This document shows positions 1-8,444 of a stretch of DNA of 10,890 nucleotides, one piece after another. The position numbers and the translations under genes were made by a program. How positions within the stretch are numbered: position 1 is the stretch's first letter; each line of letters opens with the position of its first letter. The stretch is taken from contig JAITVW010000321.1 of NCBI GenBank assembly GCA_031285605.1, positions 1 through 10,890 of the forward strand, read 5' to 3'. This DNA comes from Fusobacteriales bacterium. GTDB taxonomy: Bacteria; Fusobacteriota; Fusobacteriia; Fusobacteriales; Leptotrichiaceae. The notes under the pieces are model-generated. The model did not search any database, was not told where the DNA came from, and was given only the letters and a program-made list of their open reading frames with translations.

Positions 1-783
1 TCTTCAAGTAATCCCAATATACAAAATATCCCGGTAAAAACAGACGAGGGAATAAAAATAAGAAGAGGGTTTGTTTCCGAAGAGGGATGGAGTTTTATCT
101 CTTTTGACTATTCACAGATTGAGCTCAGAGTACTTGCAGAATTGTCAGAAGACGAGACTCTCATACTGGCATACCAAAAGGACAAAGACCTTCATGACCT
201 TACAGCAAGAAAGCTGTTTTTTAAAACAGATGAAGAGCCGGTAAGCAGAGAGGAAAGAAGTATTGCAAAGGTAATAAACTTCAGTATTTTATATGGGAAA
301 ACTCCTTTTGGACTGTCAAAGGAGCTGAAAATACCAATGGGTGATGCAAAACTGTACATAAATAAATACTTTGAGGAATATCCCGGAGTAAGAACCTTTT
401 TGAATGATGTACTTCAGGAGGCAAAGCTGAACGGCTTTGTAGAGACATTATACGGAACAAGAAGATATATTACGGGAATAAATTCATCAAATAAAAATAT
501 AGAAGCTCAGGCGGACAGAATGGCTGTAAATACTGTCGTTCAGGGAACAGCGGCTAATATCATAAAAATAGTAATGGTAAAGCTGTATGAAGAATTTAAA
601 GATAAGGAAAATATAAATATGCTGCTTCAGGTTCATGATGAACTTATCTTTGAAGTGAAAAATGAGTTTGTGGACAAGTATCTGAAAGAAATAGACGATA
701 TTATGGAAAATACGATAAAGCTGAAAAATGTAAGGCTTGCAGCAAACGGTAATGCAGGTAAAAACTGGGGAGAGCTGAAGTAA
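1..783 (+). CDS. polA: DNA polymerase I, C-terminal polymerase domain (partial, 5' end outside window)
   Basis: The reading frame is open from base 1, so the gene enters from the left; about 260 codons of the family-A polymerase domain are present, up to TAA at 781-783. Visible motifs in order: the SSNPNIQNIPV segment at the very start; motif A DYSQIELR (about bases 106-129), whose Asp binds catalytic metal; motif B on the O helix, R-x3-K-x3-F-x3-YG, read as RSIAKVINFSILYG (bases 259-300); and motif C QVHDELIFE (about 628-654), with the second metal-binding Asp. The O helix has Phe where Taq polymerase also has Phe, and Ser in place of the common Gly after NF, a change also known from Thermotoga PolA. 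The enzyme fills gaps in repair and replaces RNA primers in lagging-strand synthesis. The N-terminal nuclease and proofreading regions are outside the window and cannot be judged. No clear terminator follows it. Confidence 0.98.
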   Translation, partial: SSSNPNIQNIPVKTDEGIKIRRGFVSEEGWSFISFDYSQIELRVLAELSEDETLILAYQKDKDLHDLTARKLFFKTDEEPVSREERSIAKVINFSILYGKTPFGLSKELKIPMGDAKLYINKYFEEYPGVRTFLNDVLQEAKLNGFVETLYGTRRYITGINSSNKNIEAQADRMAVNTVVQGTAANIIKIVMVKLYEEFKDKENINMLLQVHDELIFEVKNEFVDKYLKEIDDIMENTIKLKNVRLAANGNAGKNWGELK

Positions 784-831
784 TATATTTACAGTATAAA
801 TTTGAATTCTGAAAATAATAAGATTACTCTA

Positions 832-859
832 TTGTATTTGCAGCTATAATTCTGATAAT
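832..859 (+). promoter_or_regulatory. possible promoter for the acetyltransferase-transporter group
   Basis: TTGTAT (832-837) and GATAAT (854-859) are separated by 16 bases, a reasonable sigma-70-type pair in the 184-base gap after polA. The start point would fall near 866, leaving a leader of about 100 bases before the first acetyltransferase. A perfect TATAAT also lies at 845-850 but lacks a -35 box at the right distance. In AT-rich DNA such boxes arise often by chance. An imperfect ATTCTG/CAGAAT hairpin (849-854 with 866-871) overlaps the -10 box; it has no following T-run, so it is not a terminator. Confidence 0.3.
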
Positions 860-967
860 AAACAGCAGAATAATTTATTAATACTTTATTGTGTTTTTTA
901 CTTTGATAAAATTATTTGGAGATGCTGAATTATATGATGGTTAAAGATAAAGACGGAGGTATACACA

Positions 968-1426
968 ATGGAAAAAGTAATAAAAAAATTCGGGGAGCTG
1001 ACTCTGAATGAACTGTATGATATCCTGAAGCTGAGGGTAGACATATTCGTAGCGGAGCAAAACTGTCCATATAGTGAGCTTGATAATAAAGACAAGGAAT
1101 CTATACATATTTTTTATAGAGAGAATGGTGAAATAACTGCTTATCTGCGTATTATTCCAAAGTTTCTTTCTTATGATTCGGTATCAATGGGAAGAATATG
1201 CGTAAAACAGGAATTCAGAAGCAGAAAGCTGGGCAGGGAAATAGTACAGGATGCAATAAATTATATAGAAAAAGATATGAAGGAATATATAATTACAATA
1301 GGAGCTCAGGAATATCTGAAGGATTTTTATGCATCTTTTGATTTTAAGCCTGTATCTGATGTATATGATGAAGACGGAATAAAGCATCTGGATATGCAGA
1401 GAAAATATTCAGGGGCGGCAGAATAA
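968..1426 (+). CDS. ElaA-like GNAT family N-acetyltransferase (first of a tandem pair)
   Basis: This 152-residue protein covers the whole single-domain ElaA family (about 150 residues). It carries the family signature VAEQNCPYSELDNKD (residues 28-42), close to the VEQNCPY..D stretch of E. coli ElaA. The acetyl-CoA-binding segment is GRICVKQEFRSRKLGREIV (75-93), followed by IGAQEYLKDFY (111-121) and YDEDGIKHLDM (133-143), both typical of ElaA. Members are predicted cytoplasmic acetyl-CoA-dependent acetyltransferases, and the natural acceptor is not settled. The pyrophosphate loop reads R-S-R-K-L-G, with Ser where R-G is usual. A GGAGG ribosome site at 955-959, 8 bases before ATG, supports the start. 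The last seven residues (YSGAAE and the preceding K) extend slightly past its paralogue. The next gene follows after 21 bases, so the two are probably co-transcribed. The family call is firm; the substrate is unknown. Confidence 0.93.
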   Translation: MEKVIKKFGELTLNELYDILKLRVDIFVAEQNCPYSELDNKDKESIHIFYRENGEITAYLRIIPKFLSYDSVSMGRICVKQEFRSRKLGREIVQDAINYIEKDMKEYIITIGAQEYLKDFYASFDFKPVSDVYDEDGIKHLDMQRKYSGAAE

Positions 1427-1447
1427 TATAATCAAAGGAGTAAAAAA

Positions 1448-1891
1448 ATGGAGCTGCTTATAAAAAAATACGACAAACTTACGCTTGACGAGCTTTATGC
1501 ATTAATAGAAGCAAGAATAGAGGTGTTTATAGTAGGTCAGATAGGGGCATATCAGGATCTTGACTTTAAGGATACAGAAAGTTATCATCTTTTGTATAAG
1601 AACGGCGGAGAAGTGGCGGCATATCTCAGAATAGTGCCGAAAGGAACCGGATATGACAAAATTTCTTTTGGAAGGGTTCTTGTAAAGGAAAAATACAGAG
1701 GGAAGCAGTTCGGAAGATTAATAGTAGAAAATGCCGTTAAATTTATTACTGATGAATTAAAAGAACAGGAAATAAAAATCGGGGCACAGAAATATCTGGA
1801 AAAATTTTATGAATCATGCGGTTTTAAAACTGTATCGGATACTTATGATATTTTAGGAATAGAACATGTGGATATGATTTATAAATTATGA
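1448..1891 (+). CDS. ElaA-like GNAT family N-acetyltransferase (second of a tandem pair, diverged signature)
   Basis: The protein has 147 residues and aligns without gaps to the preceding gene, with 71 of 146 positions identical by hand count, so the two come from a duplication. The acetyl-CoA loop is intact and closer to consensus (YRGKQFGRLIV, residues 83-93), and IGAQKYLEKFY (111-121) is kept. The ElaA hallmark at residues 30-35 is not: EQNCPY in the first copy is GQIGAY here, losing the Glu, Cys and Pro. YDEDGIKH also becomes YDILGIEH (133-140). The cofactor site is therefore conserved while the presumed acceptor side has changed, which suggests a different substrate (inference). AGGAG at 1436-1440, 7 bases before ATG, supports the start. 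It probably shares a transcript with its twin and with the transporter 31 bases downstream. Confidence 0.92.
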   Translation: MELLIKKYDKLTLDELYALIEARIEVFIVGQIGAYQDLDFKDTESYHLLYKNGGEVAAYLRIVPKGTGYDKISFGRVLVKEKYRGKQFGRLIVENAVKFITDELKEQEIKIGAQKYLEKFYESCGFKTVSDTYDILGIEHVDMIYKL

Positions 1892-1922
1892 ATAAAATAA
1901 GAATATAACGACAGGGGAAAAA

Positions 1923-2816
1923 ATGTTTTTGACAAAAATAATGGTTATAAATATGTACTTTATACTGGGCTATTTTATGAAGAAAATAAAGATACTGAAA
2001 GAAGAAGACGGGAATACACTGTTAAAAATGGCATTTTATATATTTCTTCCGGCAATTCTGTTTCAGTCAATAAGAAAAATAGACTTTACACCCGGATATC
2101 TGGCATATCCGCTGGCAATTCTGGCAATGAATCTGTTTATAGCAATAACAGTTCTTACATATTTGAAGATAAAAAAAACTGAAAAAGATACGATGAAAAT
2201 AATAGCGGGTTATTTTTCAATGGCAAATATAGGCTTTTTATATCCGTTTTATATATCAATATTTGGTGAAGAAAATGTCTGGAGACTGGGACTTTTGGAT
2301 TTTGGAAATTCTGCATTTGTTTATGCAGTATCTTATGCATATATAGTGGGAGCAGAGCGTAAAAGAGATCTGGCAAAAAAGGTTTTTACAGCTCCCGGAA
2401 TAATAGCTTTAGCTCTTGCATTGACATGTAATCTTGCAGGAATAAAATTTTTTGCACCTATAGAGGATTTTTTAAATCAGCTTGGAAATCTTACAGGTTT
2501 TTCAATGCTGTTTTCCCTCGGATTATTTTTTAATTTTAGACCGGGTGAGCTGAAAGAAAGCCTAAAAATAGTTTTTGCTAAAGAGATAGTGAAATTTATA
2601 CTCCTTTTGATAATTTATAATCTGAATATAGAATACTATATCAAAAGTGCATTTATGCTGGTAATAGTGTCGCCTGTAGCATCGAGTCTTCTGAACTTCT
2701 CACTTTTTGCAAGGCTGGATACTAAATTTGTATCAAAGCTTATTTCTATATCAATGTTAATTTCTTTTATAGAAATACCTATAGTTGTTTATTTTTTACA
2801 AAAACTTCAATATTAA
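1923..2816 (+). CDS. AEC (auxin efflux carrier) family transporter
   Basis: A 297-residue, very hydrophobic protein with about ten predicted membrane helices (roughly residues 1-19, 33-51, 59-82, 92-114, 123-143, 156-173, 190-204, 216-234, 240-262, 270-292). Family marks are FLPAILFQSI in helix 2 (41-50), the central segment FSMANIGFLYPFYISIFGEE (98-117) followed by LLDFGNS (124-130), which matches the conserved N-x-G-F-x-G/L-P and D-x-G-N pattern of AEC members, and IVSPVASSLLNFS near the end (248-260). Bacterial AEC proteins such as MleP and MdcF are thought to carry organic anions like malate or malonate across the inner membrane; no residue here fixes the substrate. AGGGG at 1913-1917 lies 5 bases before ATG. 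The gene ends shortly before a hairpin terminator and probably closes the acetyltransferase transcript. No functional link to those enzymes is evident. Confidence 0.9.
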   Translation: MFLTKIMVINMYFILGYFMKKIKILKEEDGNTLLKMAFYIFLPAILFQSIRKIDFTPGYLAYPLAILAMNLFIAITVLTYLKIKKTEKDTMKIIAGYFSMANIGFLYPFYISIFGEENVWRLGLLDFGNSAFVYAVSYAYIVGAERKRDLAKKVFTAPGIIALALALTCNLAGIKFFAPIEDFLNQLGNLTGFSMLFSLGLFFNFRPGELKESLKIVFAKEIVKFILLLIIYNLNIEYYIKSAFMLVIVSPVASSLLNFSLFARLDTKFVSKLISISMLISFIEIPIVVYFLQKLQY

Positions 2817-2831
2817 CAGTATAAAATGAAA

Positions 2832-2861
2832 TTTCCTTCCCGGAAACAAGGAGGATTTTTT
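2832..2861 (+). terminator. rho-independent terminator after the AEC transporter
   Basis: The stem TTTCCTT (2832-2838) pairs with AAGGAGG (2848-2854) around a 9-base loop, giving seven pairs of which two are G-U, and is followed by a T6 run at 2856-2861. It lies 15 bases past the stop codon. The right arm resembles a ribosome-binding site, but no start codon follows it. Confidence 0.7.
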
Positions 2862-2900
2862 ATTATAATAACTTTTAGCATATAAAATCGTTTTACAGGT

Positions 2901-2928
2901 TTCAAATTATCTAAAAATCATGTATAAT
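2901..2928 (+). promoter_or_regulatory. possible promoter in the gap before the YcxB-like gene
   Basis: A perfect TATAAT lies at 2923-2928 with TTCAAA (4 of 6 matches to TTGACA) 16 bases upstream at 2901-2906. The predicted start point, near 2935, would fall inside the AGGTGA ribosome site of the small ORF at 2946, so the promoter and that ORF do not fit together well. It could instead serve the membrane protein gene at 3271 through a leader of about 335 bases. Confidence 0.3.
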
Positions 2929-2945
2929 AACAGGTGATAATAGGG

Positions 2946-3041
2946 ATGGAAATATCAGAAGAAATATCAGAGTTAAAATATTTGTTAACTTCATATAAAG
3001 AAGGTATAATCAAGGAAAAAAATACCTATATACGACAGTAA
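2946..3041 (+). CDS. possible 31-residue small ORF, unrecognised
   Basis: An ATG at 2946 opens 31 codons ending in TAA at 3039-3041. AGGTGA (2932-2937) sits 8 bases upstream as a possible ribosome site. The peptide is charged and probably helical, beginning MEISEEISELKYLLTSYKEG, with no membrane segment or signal peptide. It matches no family I can recall. It may be a genuine small protein, the leftover N-terminus of a decayed gene, or chance. Downstream in the same frame are further stops, so no simple frameshift restores a longer protein. Low confidence. Confidence 0.2.
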   Translation: MEISEEISELKYLLTSYKEGIIKEKNTYIRQ

Positions 3042-3153
3042 TTGAGAAGATATTAGATTAAAAATGAAATTTCCTGTATAAAATATTTTTAATTTCTGAT
3101 AAAATAGAGAGAAGAAATAAAAAGTTTTAAAAATCAAATAATAAATAAAAAAT

Positions 3154-3199
3154 ATTTTAGCTTTATAACTGCGTTGCCAAAATTACGAATTTCTAAAAT
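3154..3199. repeat. imperfect inverted repeat upstream of the YcxB-like gene
   Basis: ATTTTAG (3154-3160) is matched exactly by CTAAAAT (3193-3199), 32 bases apart, and the adjoining CTTTATAA (3161-3168) is echoed by TTATATAAAG (3199-3208). The inside holds the locally GC-richer run CTGCGTTGCC (3169-3178). It could fold as RNA or be the trace of a dispersed repeat or insertion-sequence end. There is no T-run, so it is not a terminator. Confidence 0.3.
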
Positions 3200-3270
3200 T
3201 ATATAAAGTATAAAACTCTGGTATAGATGTCGTCATCAGGAAAAAGATTCTAATAAAGGGAGAAATCAAA

Positions 3271-3807
3271 ATGGATAGAAATAAAATAATAGCAGAGATT
3301 CCGGAATATCATCTGAATAAGTATAAACTAAAAAGAGGGTTAAAATTTGTGTATATGAAAAGCTACGAATTTTTGACTTCGTTATTCTTGGCAGTGCTGG
3401 CAGCAATGCTGGCAGGAGCTTATTATTATACCAATGTGGATAAATATCTGAAAGGAAAGTATTATATAGCTGCATGTATGATAGTGGTAATATTGTATCT
3501 GATTTTTTGTTTTGTGACTTTCAGAATGAAAATATTAAGACGTTCAAGTAAAATTATTAAATCCATACCGAATAATCTTCTGGGGCTTACTGTGAGAATA
3601 AAATTTTATATCGACAGAGTGGAGTTTGATTCGGATGATGACCGAGGAGGAGCATTAAAATATGAGGATTTTTACAGAATAGTAAAACTGGACGACGGAT
3701 ATTTATTTTTATCAGCAAAAAAAGTATTCCATTATTTTGAATATTCAGAAATAAAGACATTGTATAGTCTGGATTATCTGGACAGTATTCTTGTAAAATA
3801 TTATTGA
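3271..3807 (+). CDS. two-helix membrane protein with YcxB-like C-terminal domain
   Basis: A 178-residue protein. After a basic cytoplasmic head (residues 1-30, KYKLKRGLKFVYMK) come two likely membrane helices, about 31-53 and 64-85, then a soluble tail. The tail has the order seen in YcxB-like proteins: a beta-rich stretch beginning with an F-Y-x-D-R-V-E-F element (112-119), an acidic turn DSDDD (120-124), KYEDFYRIVKLDDGYLFLSA (130-149) and FHYFEYSEI (153-161). In such proteins this tail lies in the cytoplasm; the role of the family is unknown. GGGAG at 3258-3262, 8 bases before ATG, supports the start. The gene stands alone, 95 bases before whiA, with no terminator between, so some read-through into whiA is possible. 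The family assignment rests on layout and short similarities, so a general label of small membrane protein is safer. Confidence 0.8.
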   Translation: MDRNKIIAEIPEYHLNKYKLKRGLKFVYMKSYEFLTSLFLAVLAAMLAGAYYYTNVDKYLKGKYYIAACMIVVILYLIFCFVTFRMKILRRSSKIIKSIPNNLLGLTVRIKFYIDRVEFDSDDDRGGALKYEDFYRIVKLDDGYLFLSAKKVFHYFEYSEIKTLYSLDYLDSILVKYY

Positions 3808-3828
3808 AAACTTCCGCAGATAAAAAGA

Positions 3829-3855
3829 TTAACAATGGCTGACGGGCAATATAAA
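3829..3855 (+). promoter_or_regulatory. possible whiA-operon promoter
   Basis: TTAACA (3829-3834, 5 of 6 matches to TTGACA) and TATAAA (3850-3855, 5 of 6 to TATAAT) are separated by 15 bases, slightly short of the ideal 17. The start point would fall near 3862, at the first base of the inverted repeat at 3861-3883. It lies in the 95-base gap after the YcxB-like gene and is the only reasonable promoter pair I found ahead of the whiA-serS operon. Confidence 0.4.
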
Positions 3856-3860
3856 AATAC

Positions 3861-3883
3861 TTGTTTCTGATTAACAGAAGCAA
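3861..3883 (+). promoter_or_regulatory. hairpin or operator-like inverted repeat just ahead of whiA
   Basis: TTGTTTCTG (3861-3869) pairs with CAGAAGCAA (3875-3883) over nine positions, one of them G-U, around a 5-base loop ATTAA. No T-run follows, so it is not a typical terminator. It ends 9 bases before the ribosome site GGGAG (3893-3897) of whiA, and it begins at the predicted transcription start. As RNA it would be a 5'-end stem-loop; as DNA it would be a near-palindrome suited to a dimeric repressor. Which of these applies is not shown by the sequence. Confidence 0.45.
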
Positions 3884-3902
3884 TGTAATTTCGGGAGAGA
3901 AA

Positions 3903-4799
3903 ATGTCTTATTCTGCAAATGTAAAAAGTGAACTTTTTAATATGCCAAATGAAAACAACAGTGAAAATCTGGCGGAGCTTTTAGGAATATTCATGGCTAA
4001 AAATTCCATAAAAGAAAATGAAATAAGATTAAGTACTGAAAATACAGCTTTGGCTAAAAGGGTATACTCTAATATGAAAAAAGCCGCAGAACTTACTATT
4101 CAGCTGAGATATCTGACCAGCAAAAAGCTGGGATTTCATAAGGTATATGAAGTAATAATACCTTTTCAAAAAGGATATACTGAATTTTTGAAGAGTATTT
4201 TTGAATTCAAAAATCTTGAATCATCAAAGGATGAAAATATATTCAAGGGTCTGATAAAAGGTTATTTTCTCAGCTGCGGATATATAAAATCACCTGAAAA
4301 AGGCTATGCACTGGATTTTTTCATAGATACAGAAGATGCGGCCACATTTTTATACTATTTATTTAAAAAAATAGGAAAAAGAGTTTTTCAGACTGATAAA
4401 AAGAATAAAAACTTGGTTTATATAAGAAATTCGGAAGATATACTGGATATACTGATTATAATAAATGCAGTATCTGCATTTTTTAAATATGAAGACACAA
4501 TCATAAATAAAGAGATTAGAAATAAAGTGAACAGAAATATGAACTGGGAGATAGCCAATGAAACCAGAAAAATTTCCACTTCGGAAAAACAGCTGAAAAT
4601 GATCGAAAAAATAGATAAAGCAGCGGGTCTGAATAATCTTTCCGGTGTATTGCAGGAAACAGCCAGAATGAGAATTGAAAATCCTGACCTTTCGCTTCAG
4701 GAGTTGGCAGACCTTATGAATATATCAAAATCGGGAATAAGAAACAGATTCAGGCGTCTGATAGAATATTATGAAGAACTTATGGAAGATGAGAAATAA
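3903..4799 (+). CDS. whiA: WhiA family DNA-binding protein
   Basis: A 298-residue protein starting MSYSANVKSELF, matching the usual MSFSxxVKxEL start of WhiA; GGGAG at 3893-3897 lies 5 bases before this ATG. A frame extending back to a TTG at 3861 would run through the hairpin and is rejected. The N-terminal part is the LAGLIDADG homing-endonuclease-like fold without nuclease function, seen at IFKGLIKGYFLSCGYIKSPE (113-132) and in the segment ending IDTEDAA (141-147). The linker RNKVNRNMNWEIANETRK (206-223) parallels the family RNxxNRxxNCExAN pattern, with Trp for the common Cys. The C-terminal helix-turn-helix spans about 250-288 (SLQELADLMNISKSGIRNR, 264-282). In actinobacteria WhiA controls sporulation genes; in Bacillus it affects division and chromosome segregation. 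Its role in fusobacteria is unknown. It heads the lpxK-nadD-serS operon. Confidence 0.95.
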   Translation: MSYSANVKSELFNMPNENNSENLAELLGIFMAKNSIKENEIRLSTENTALAKRVYSNMKKAAELTIQLRYLTSKKLGFHKVYEVIIPFQKGYTEFLKSIFEFKNLESSKDENIFKGLIKGYFLSCGYIKSPEKGYALDFFIDTEDAATFLYYLFKKIGKRVFQTDKKNKNLVYIRNSEDILDILIIINAVSAFFKYEDTIINKEIRNKVNRNMNWEIANETRKISTSEKQLKMIEKIDKAAGLNNLSGVLQETARMRIENPDLSLQELADLMNISKSGIRNRFRRLIEYYEELMEDEK

Positions 4800-4821
4800 A
4801 ATTCCGGGAATGGTGGTATTT

Positions 4822-5778
4822 ATGTATTTTTTATCGTTAATTTACGGACTGATAACAGGTATCAGGAATAAATTGTATGATTTTAATATTTTAAAGGCAA
4901 AAAAGGTGGCAAATACAACAATAATATGTGTAGGGAATATAACGGCAGGAGGAACAGGGAAGACACCGGCAGTTCAGTATTTTGCAAAAAAAATGCTTGC
5001 GGAAAATAAAAAAGTTGCTGTATTGAGCAGAGGATATAACGGAAAAAGAAAAGAAGATCCTATGATTGTCAGGGATGAAAAAGAAATATATGCGACAGCT
5101 CTTGAAGCAGGGGATGAGACTTATCTTCATGCACTGAATCTGAAAATTCCAGTTGCAGTGTCAAAAGACCGTTATTCGGGTGCCAGCCTGCTTAAAGAAA
5201 AATATAATGTAGATGTAATAATATTAGATGACGGATATCAGCACAGAAAACTTTTCAGAGATAAAAATATACTTTTAATAGATGCAACTAATCCCTTTGG
5301 CGGAAACCATCTGCTTCCCAAAGGAAGACTGCGTGAAAGTCTTGCAGGAATAAAAAGGGCAGATGAAATAATAATAACCAAAGTAAATTATACAGGAATG
5401 CAGGCGGCAGAATCTACATTGAAAAAGCTTGAAAAATATAATAAGCCTTTATTTCTTGCCAGACATAAAGAAGATTACTTTTATAACCAGAAGCTTGAAA
5501 AATTTGATTTCAGCATTATAAAAGATAAAAAAGTACTTTTATTTTCTTCTGTTGCCAATCCTGAAAATTTTAAAAAATCAATATTAAAGCTGGGAGCAGA
5601 TAAATCTGATGAAATAAAATTTTCAGATCATCATGTATATTCTGATGTGGAAATAGATGAAATTATAAGGGAAGCAAAGGACTATGATTTTGTTATTACC
5701 ACAGAAAAAGATATAGTAAAAATAAACAAAAATATTGAAAATCTTTTGATTTTGAAAATAAGTTTTAATATACTGTGA
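4822..5778 (+). CDS. lpxK: tetraacyldisaccharide 4'-kinase (lipid A synthesis)
   Basis: LpxK adds the 4'-phosphate to the lipid A disaccharide at the inner face of the inner membrane, using ATP. The protein shows an N-terminal hydrophobic helix (MYFLSLIYGLITGI), the Walker A loop GNITAGGTGKTP (residues 38-49 from this start), SRGYNGK (69-75), the signature DDGYQHRKL (136-144), NPFGGNHLLPKGRLRE (157-172), FSDHHVY (267-273) and TTEKDIVK (293-300). At 318 residues it is of normal length. Start choice: ATG at 4822 has GGTGG at 4812-4816, 5 bases upstream, and gives the short head usual in related proteins. In-frame ATGs at 4771, 4789 and 4810 lack a properly spaced ribosome site; the first two would overlap the end of whiA. 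LpxK shows the cell has an outer membrane with lipid A. The unknown gene follows 12 bases on. Confidence 0.94.
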   Translation: MYFLSLIYGLITGIRNKLYDFNILKAKKVANTTIICVGNITAGGTGKTPAVQYFAKKMLAENKKVAVLSRGYNGKRKEDPMIVRDEKEIYATALEAGDETYLHALNLKIPVAVSKDRYSGASLLKEKYNVDVIILDDGYQHRKLFRDKNILLIDATNPFGGNHLLPKGRLRESLAGIKRADEIIITKVNYTGMQAAESTLKKLEKYNKPLFLARHKEDYFYNQKLEKFDFSIIKDKKVLLFSSVANPENFKKSILKLGADKSDEIKFSDHHVYSDVEIDEIIREAKDYDFVITTEKDIVKINKNIENLLILKISFNIL

Positions 5779-5790
5779 TACGGAGGTACA

Positions 5791-6491
5791 ATGAACATTA
5801 AAAATGAAAATCTTCCTGAAAACTTTCTTGAATTTGTGGAAAAATATCAGGGGAATTTTGAGAAAAGAAAATATTTTAAAATAAATCAGGATCTGAAAAT
5901 CAGTGAAAAAGAACCGTCCTGGGTGCTTGAGCTTGCTTTTGTTTATTATAATACCGGGGACAGCAGTATCCTTGACCTTGTAAATAATGAACTGGGCAAA
6001 TGCTTTAAAGATAAGATAAAAAAGATAGACAGGCTGTCAAAATACAGCATTCCTGAATTAAGTGACAGATTTTGGCGTGCACTTTTAAATAAAGGCGGCA
6101 TTCATACTGTAAGACTTGGAAATGAGCTTTTTTTGAGAGACAGGGAGCTGTTTCTGGAAATGGTTTATAAATATGCTTTTATATCATCAGATGTGAATAA
6201 ACTGATAAAGGTGTTTTTATTTGAATTATTATGTGAAAAAGTATCATATAATATTGAATTCACTAAAAATCTGCTGAATTATTTTTCAAGCTCCGAGCTG
6301 GAATATATAAGACATAATTCCGAGGAGTATATGAATTATTTTAATAAGTACCGTGCAGACACACTGTATAGTGATATTTATAAAAAAAAGCAGGAAAAAT
6401 ACAGTATGAACAGCCTGAAGCTGAATCCGGGCACAGCTTTAAACACTGAAAAAGAAATAATATACGGATATCTGAAAAAAGAGGGATATTT

Positions 6492-6495
<4 letters not shown>
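5791..6495 (+). CDS. unrecognised 234-residue protein between lpxK and nadD
   Basis: I do not recognise a family. The protein looks soluble and almost wholly alpha-helical, with no signal peptide or membrane helix. It is lysine- and glutamate-rich, with aromatic clusters at EPSWVLELAFVYYNTGD (41-57) and RFWRALLNKGGIHTVRLGNE (93-112). The first cluster has the look of a TPR-type helix pair (x3-W-x2-LAxxYYxTGD), but only one such unit is visible. Two cysteines (71 and 148) are not arranged as a metal site. The start is well supported: GGAGG (5782-5786) is 4 bases before ATG. The stop overlaps nadD by the ATGA at 6492-6495, which implies translational coupling. Its position suggests a housekeeping or lineage-specific role, but no function can be assigned. 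Confidence 0.88.
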
Positions 6496-8341
<1,846 letters not shown>

Positions 8342-8352
8342 TATAGAATCTT

Positions 8353-8380
8353 TTGGGGCAAAGCTGTATTTTTATATAAA
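8353..8380 (+). promoter_or_regulatory. weak promoter candidate for the DUF3298-type gene
   Basis: TTGGGG (8353-8358) and TATAAA (8375-8380) lie 16 bases apart in the 103-base gap after serS. The -10 box is good but the -35 matches only at TTG. No terminator follows serS, so the downstream gene might also be read from the operon. Confidence 0.25.
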
Positions 8381-8444
8381 ACAGAAAAAAGAGCAGTAAA
8401 ATAATGGAGAAAAGTATTTAAAAAATGAAAAGGACGGCGATAAA

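Larger units (their letters stand above)
2817..3270. other. 454-base gap without a convincing gene
   Basis: Apart from the terminator at 2832-2861, this stretch holds a TATAAT box (2923-2928), a possible 31-codon ORF (2946-3041), an almost pure A/T block (about 3100-3160) and an inverted repeat (3154-3199). An identical 15-mer, AAAATGAAATTTCCT, occurs at 2823-2837 and again at 3061-3075. It overlaps the left arm of the terminator in the first copy and only meets scattered A/T-rich sequence in the second. No long frame is open on either strand. The region could be a decayed gene or a spot with an old insertion, but nothing recognisable remains. Confidence 0.6.

Noticed and set aside
259..300. 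Ser instead of Gly in polA motif B (NFSILYG)
   Set aside because: This variation is known in other bacterial PolA proteins such as Thermotoga, so it is not evidence of altered function.
922..1011. Small ORF in another frame overlapping the start of the first ElaA-like gene
   Set aside because: It would depend on GGAG directly abutting its ATG or spaced too far from the later ATGs, and it runs into an established gene; codon content looks like chance.
3861..3902. Upstream extension of whiA to a TTG start at 3861
   Set aside because: The added 14 residues run through the hairpin, have no ribosome site, and do not belong to the family; ATG 3903 with GGGAG gives the usual WhiA start.
8361..8384. 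Possible terminator after serS (CTGT...ACAG)
   Set aside because: Only three G/C-containing pairs with an internal mismatch, and an A-run rather than a T-run follows.
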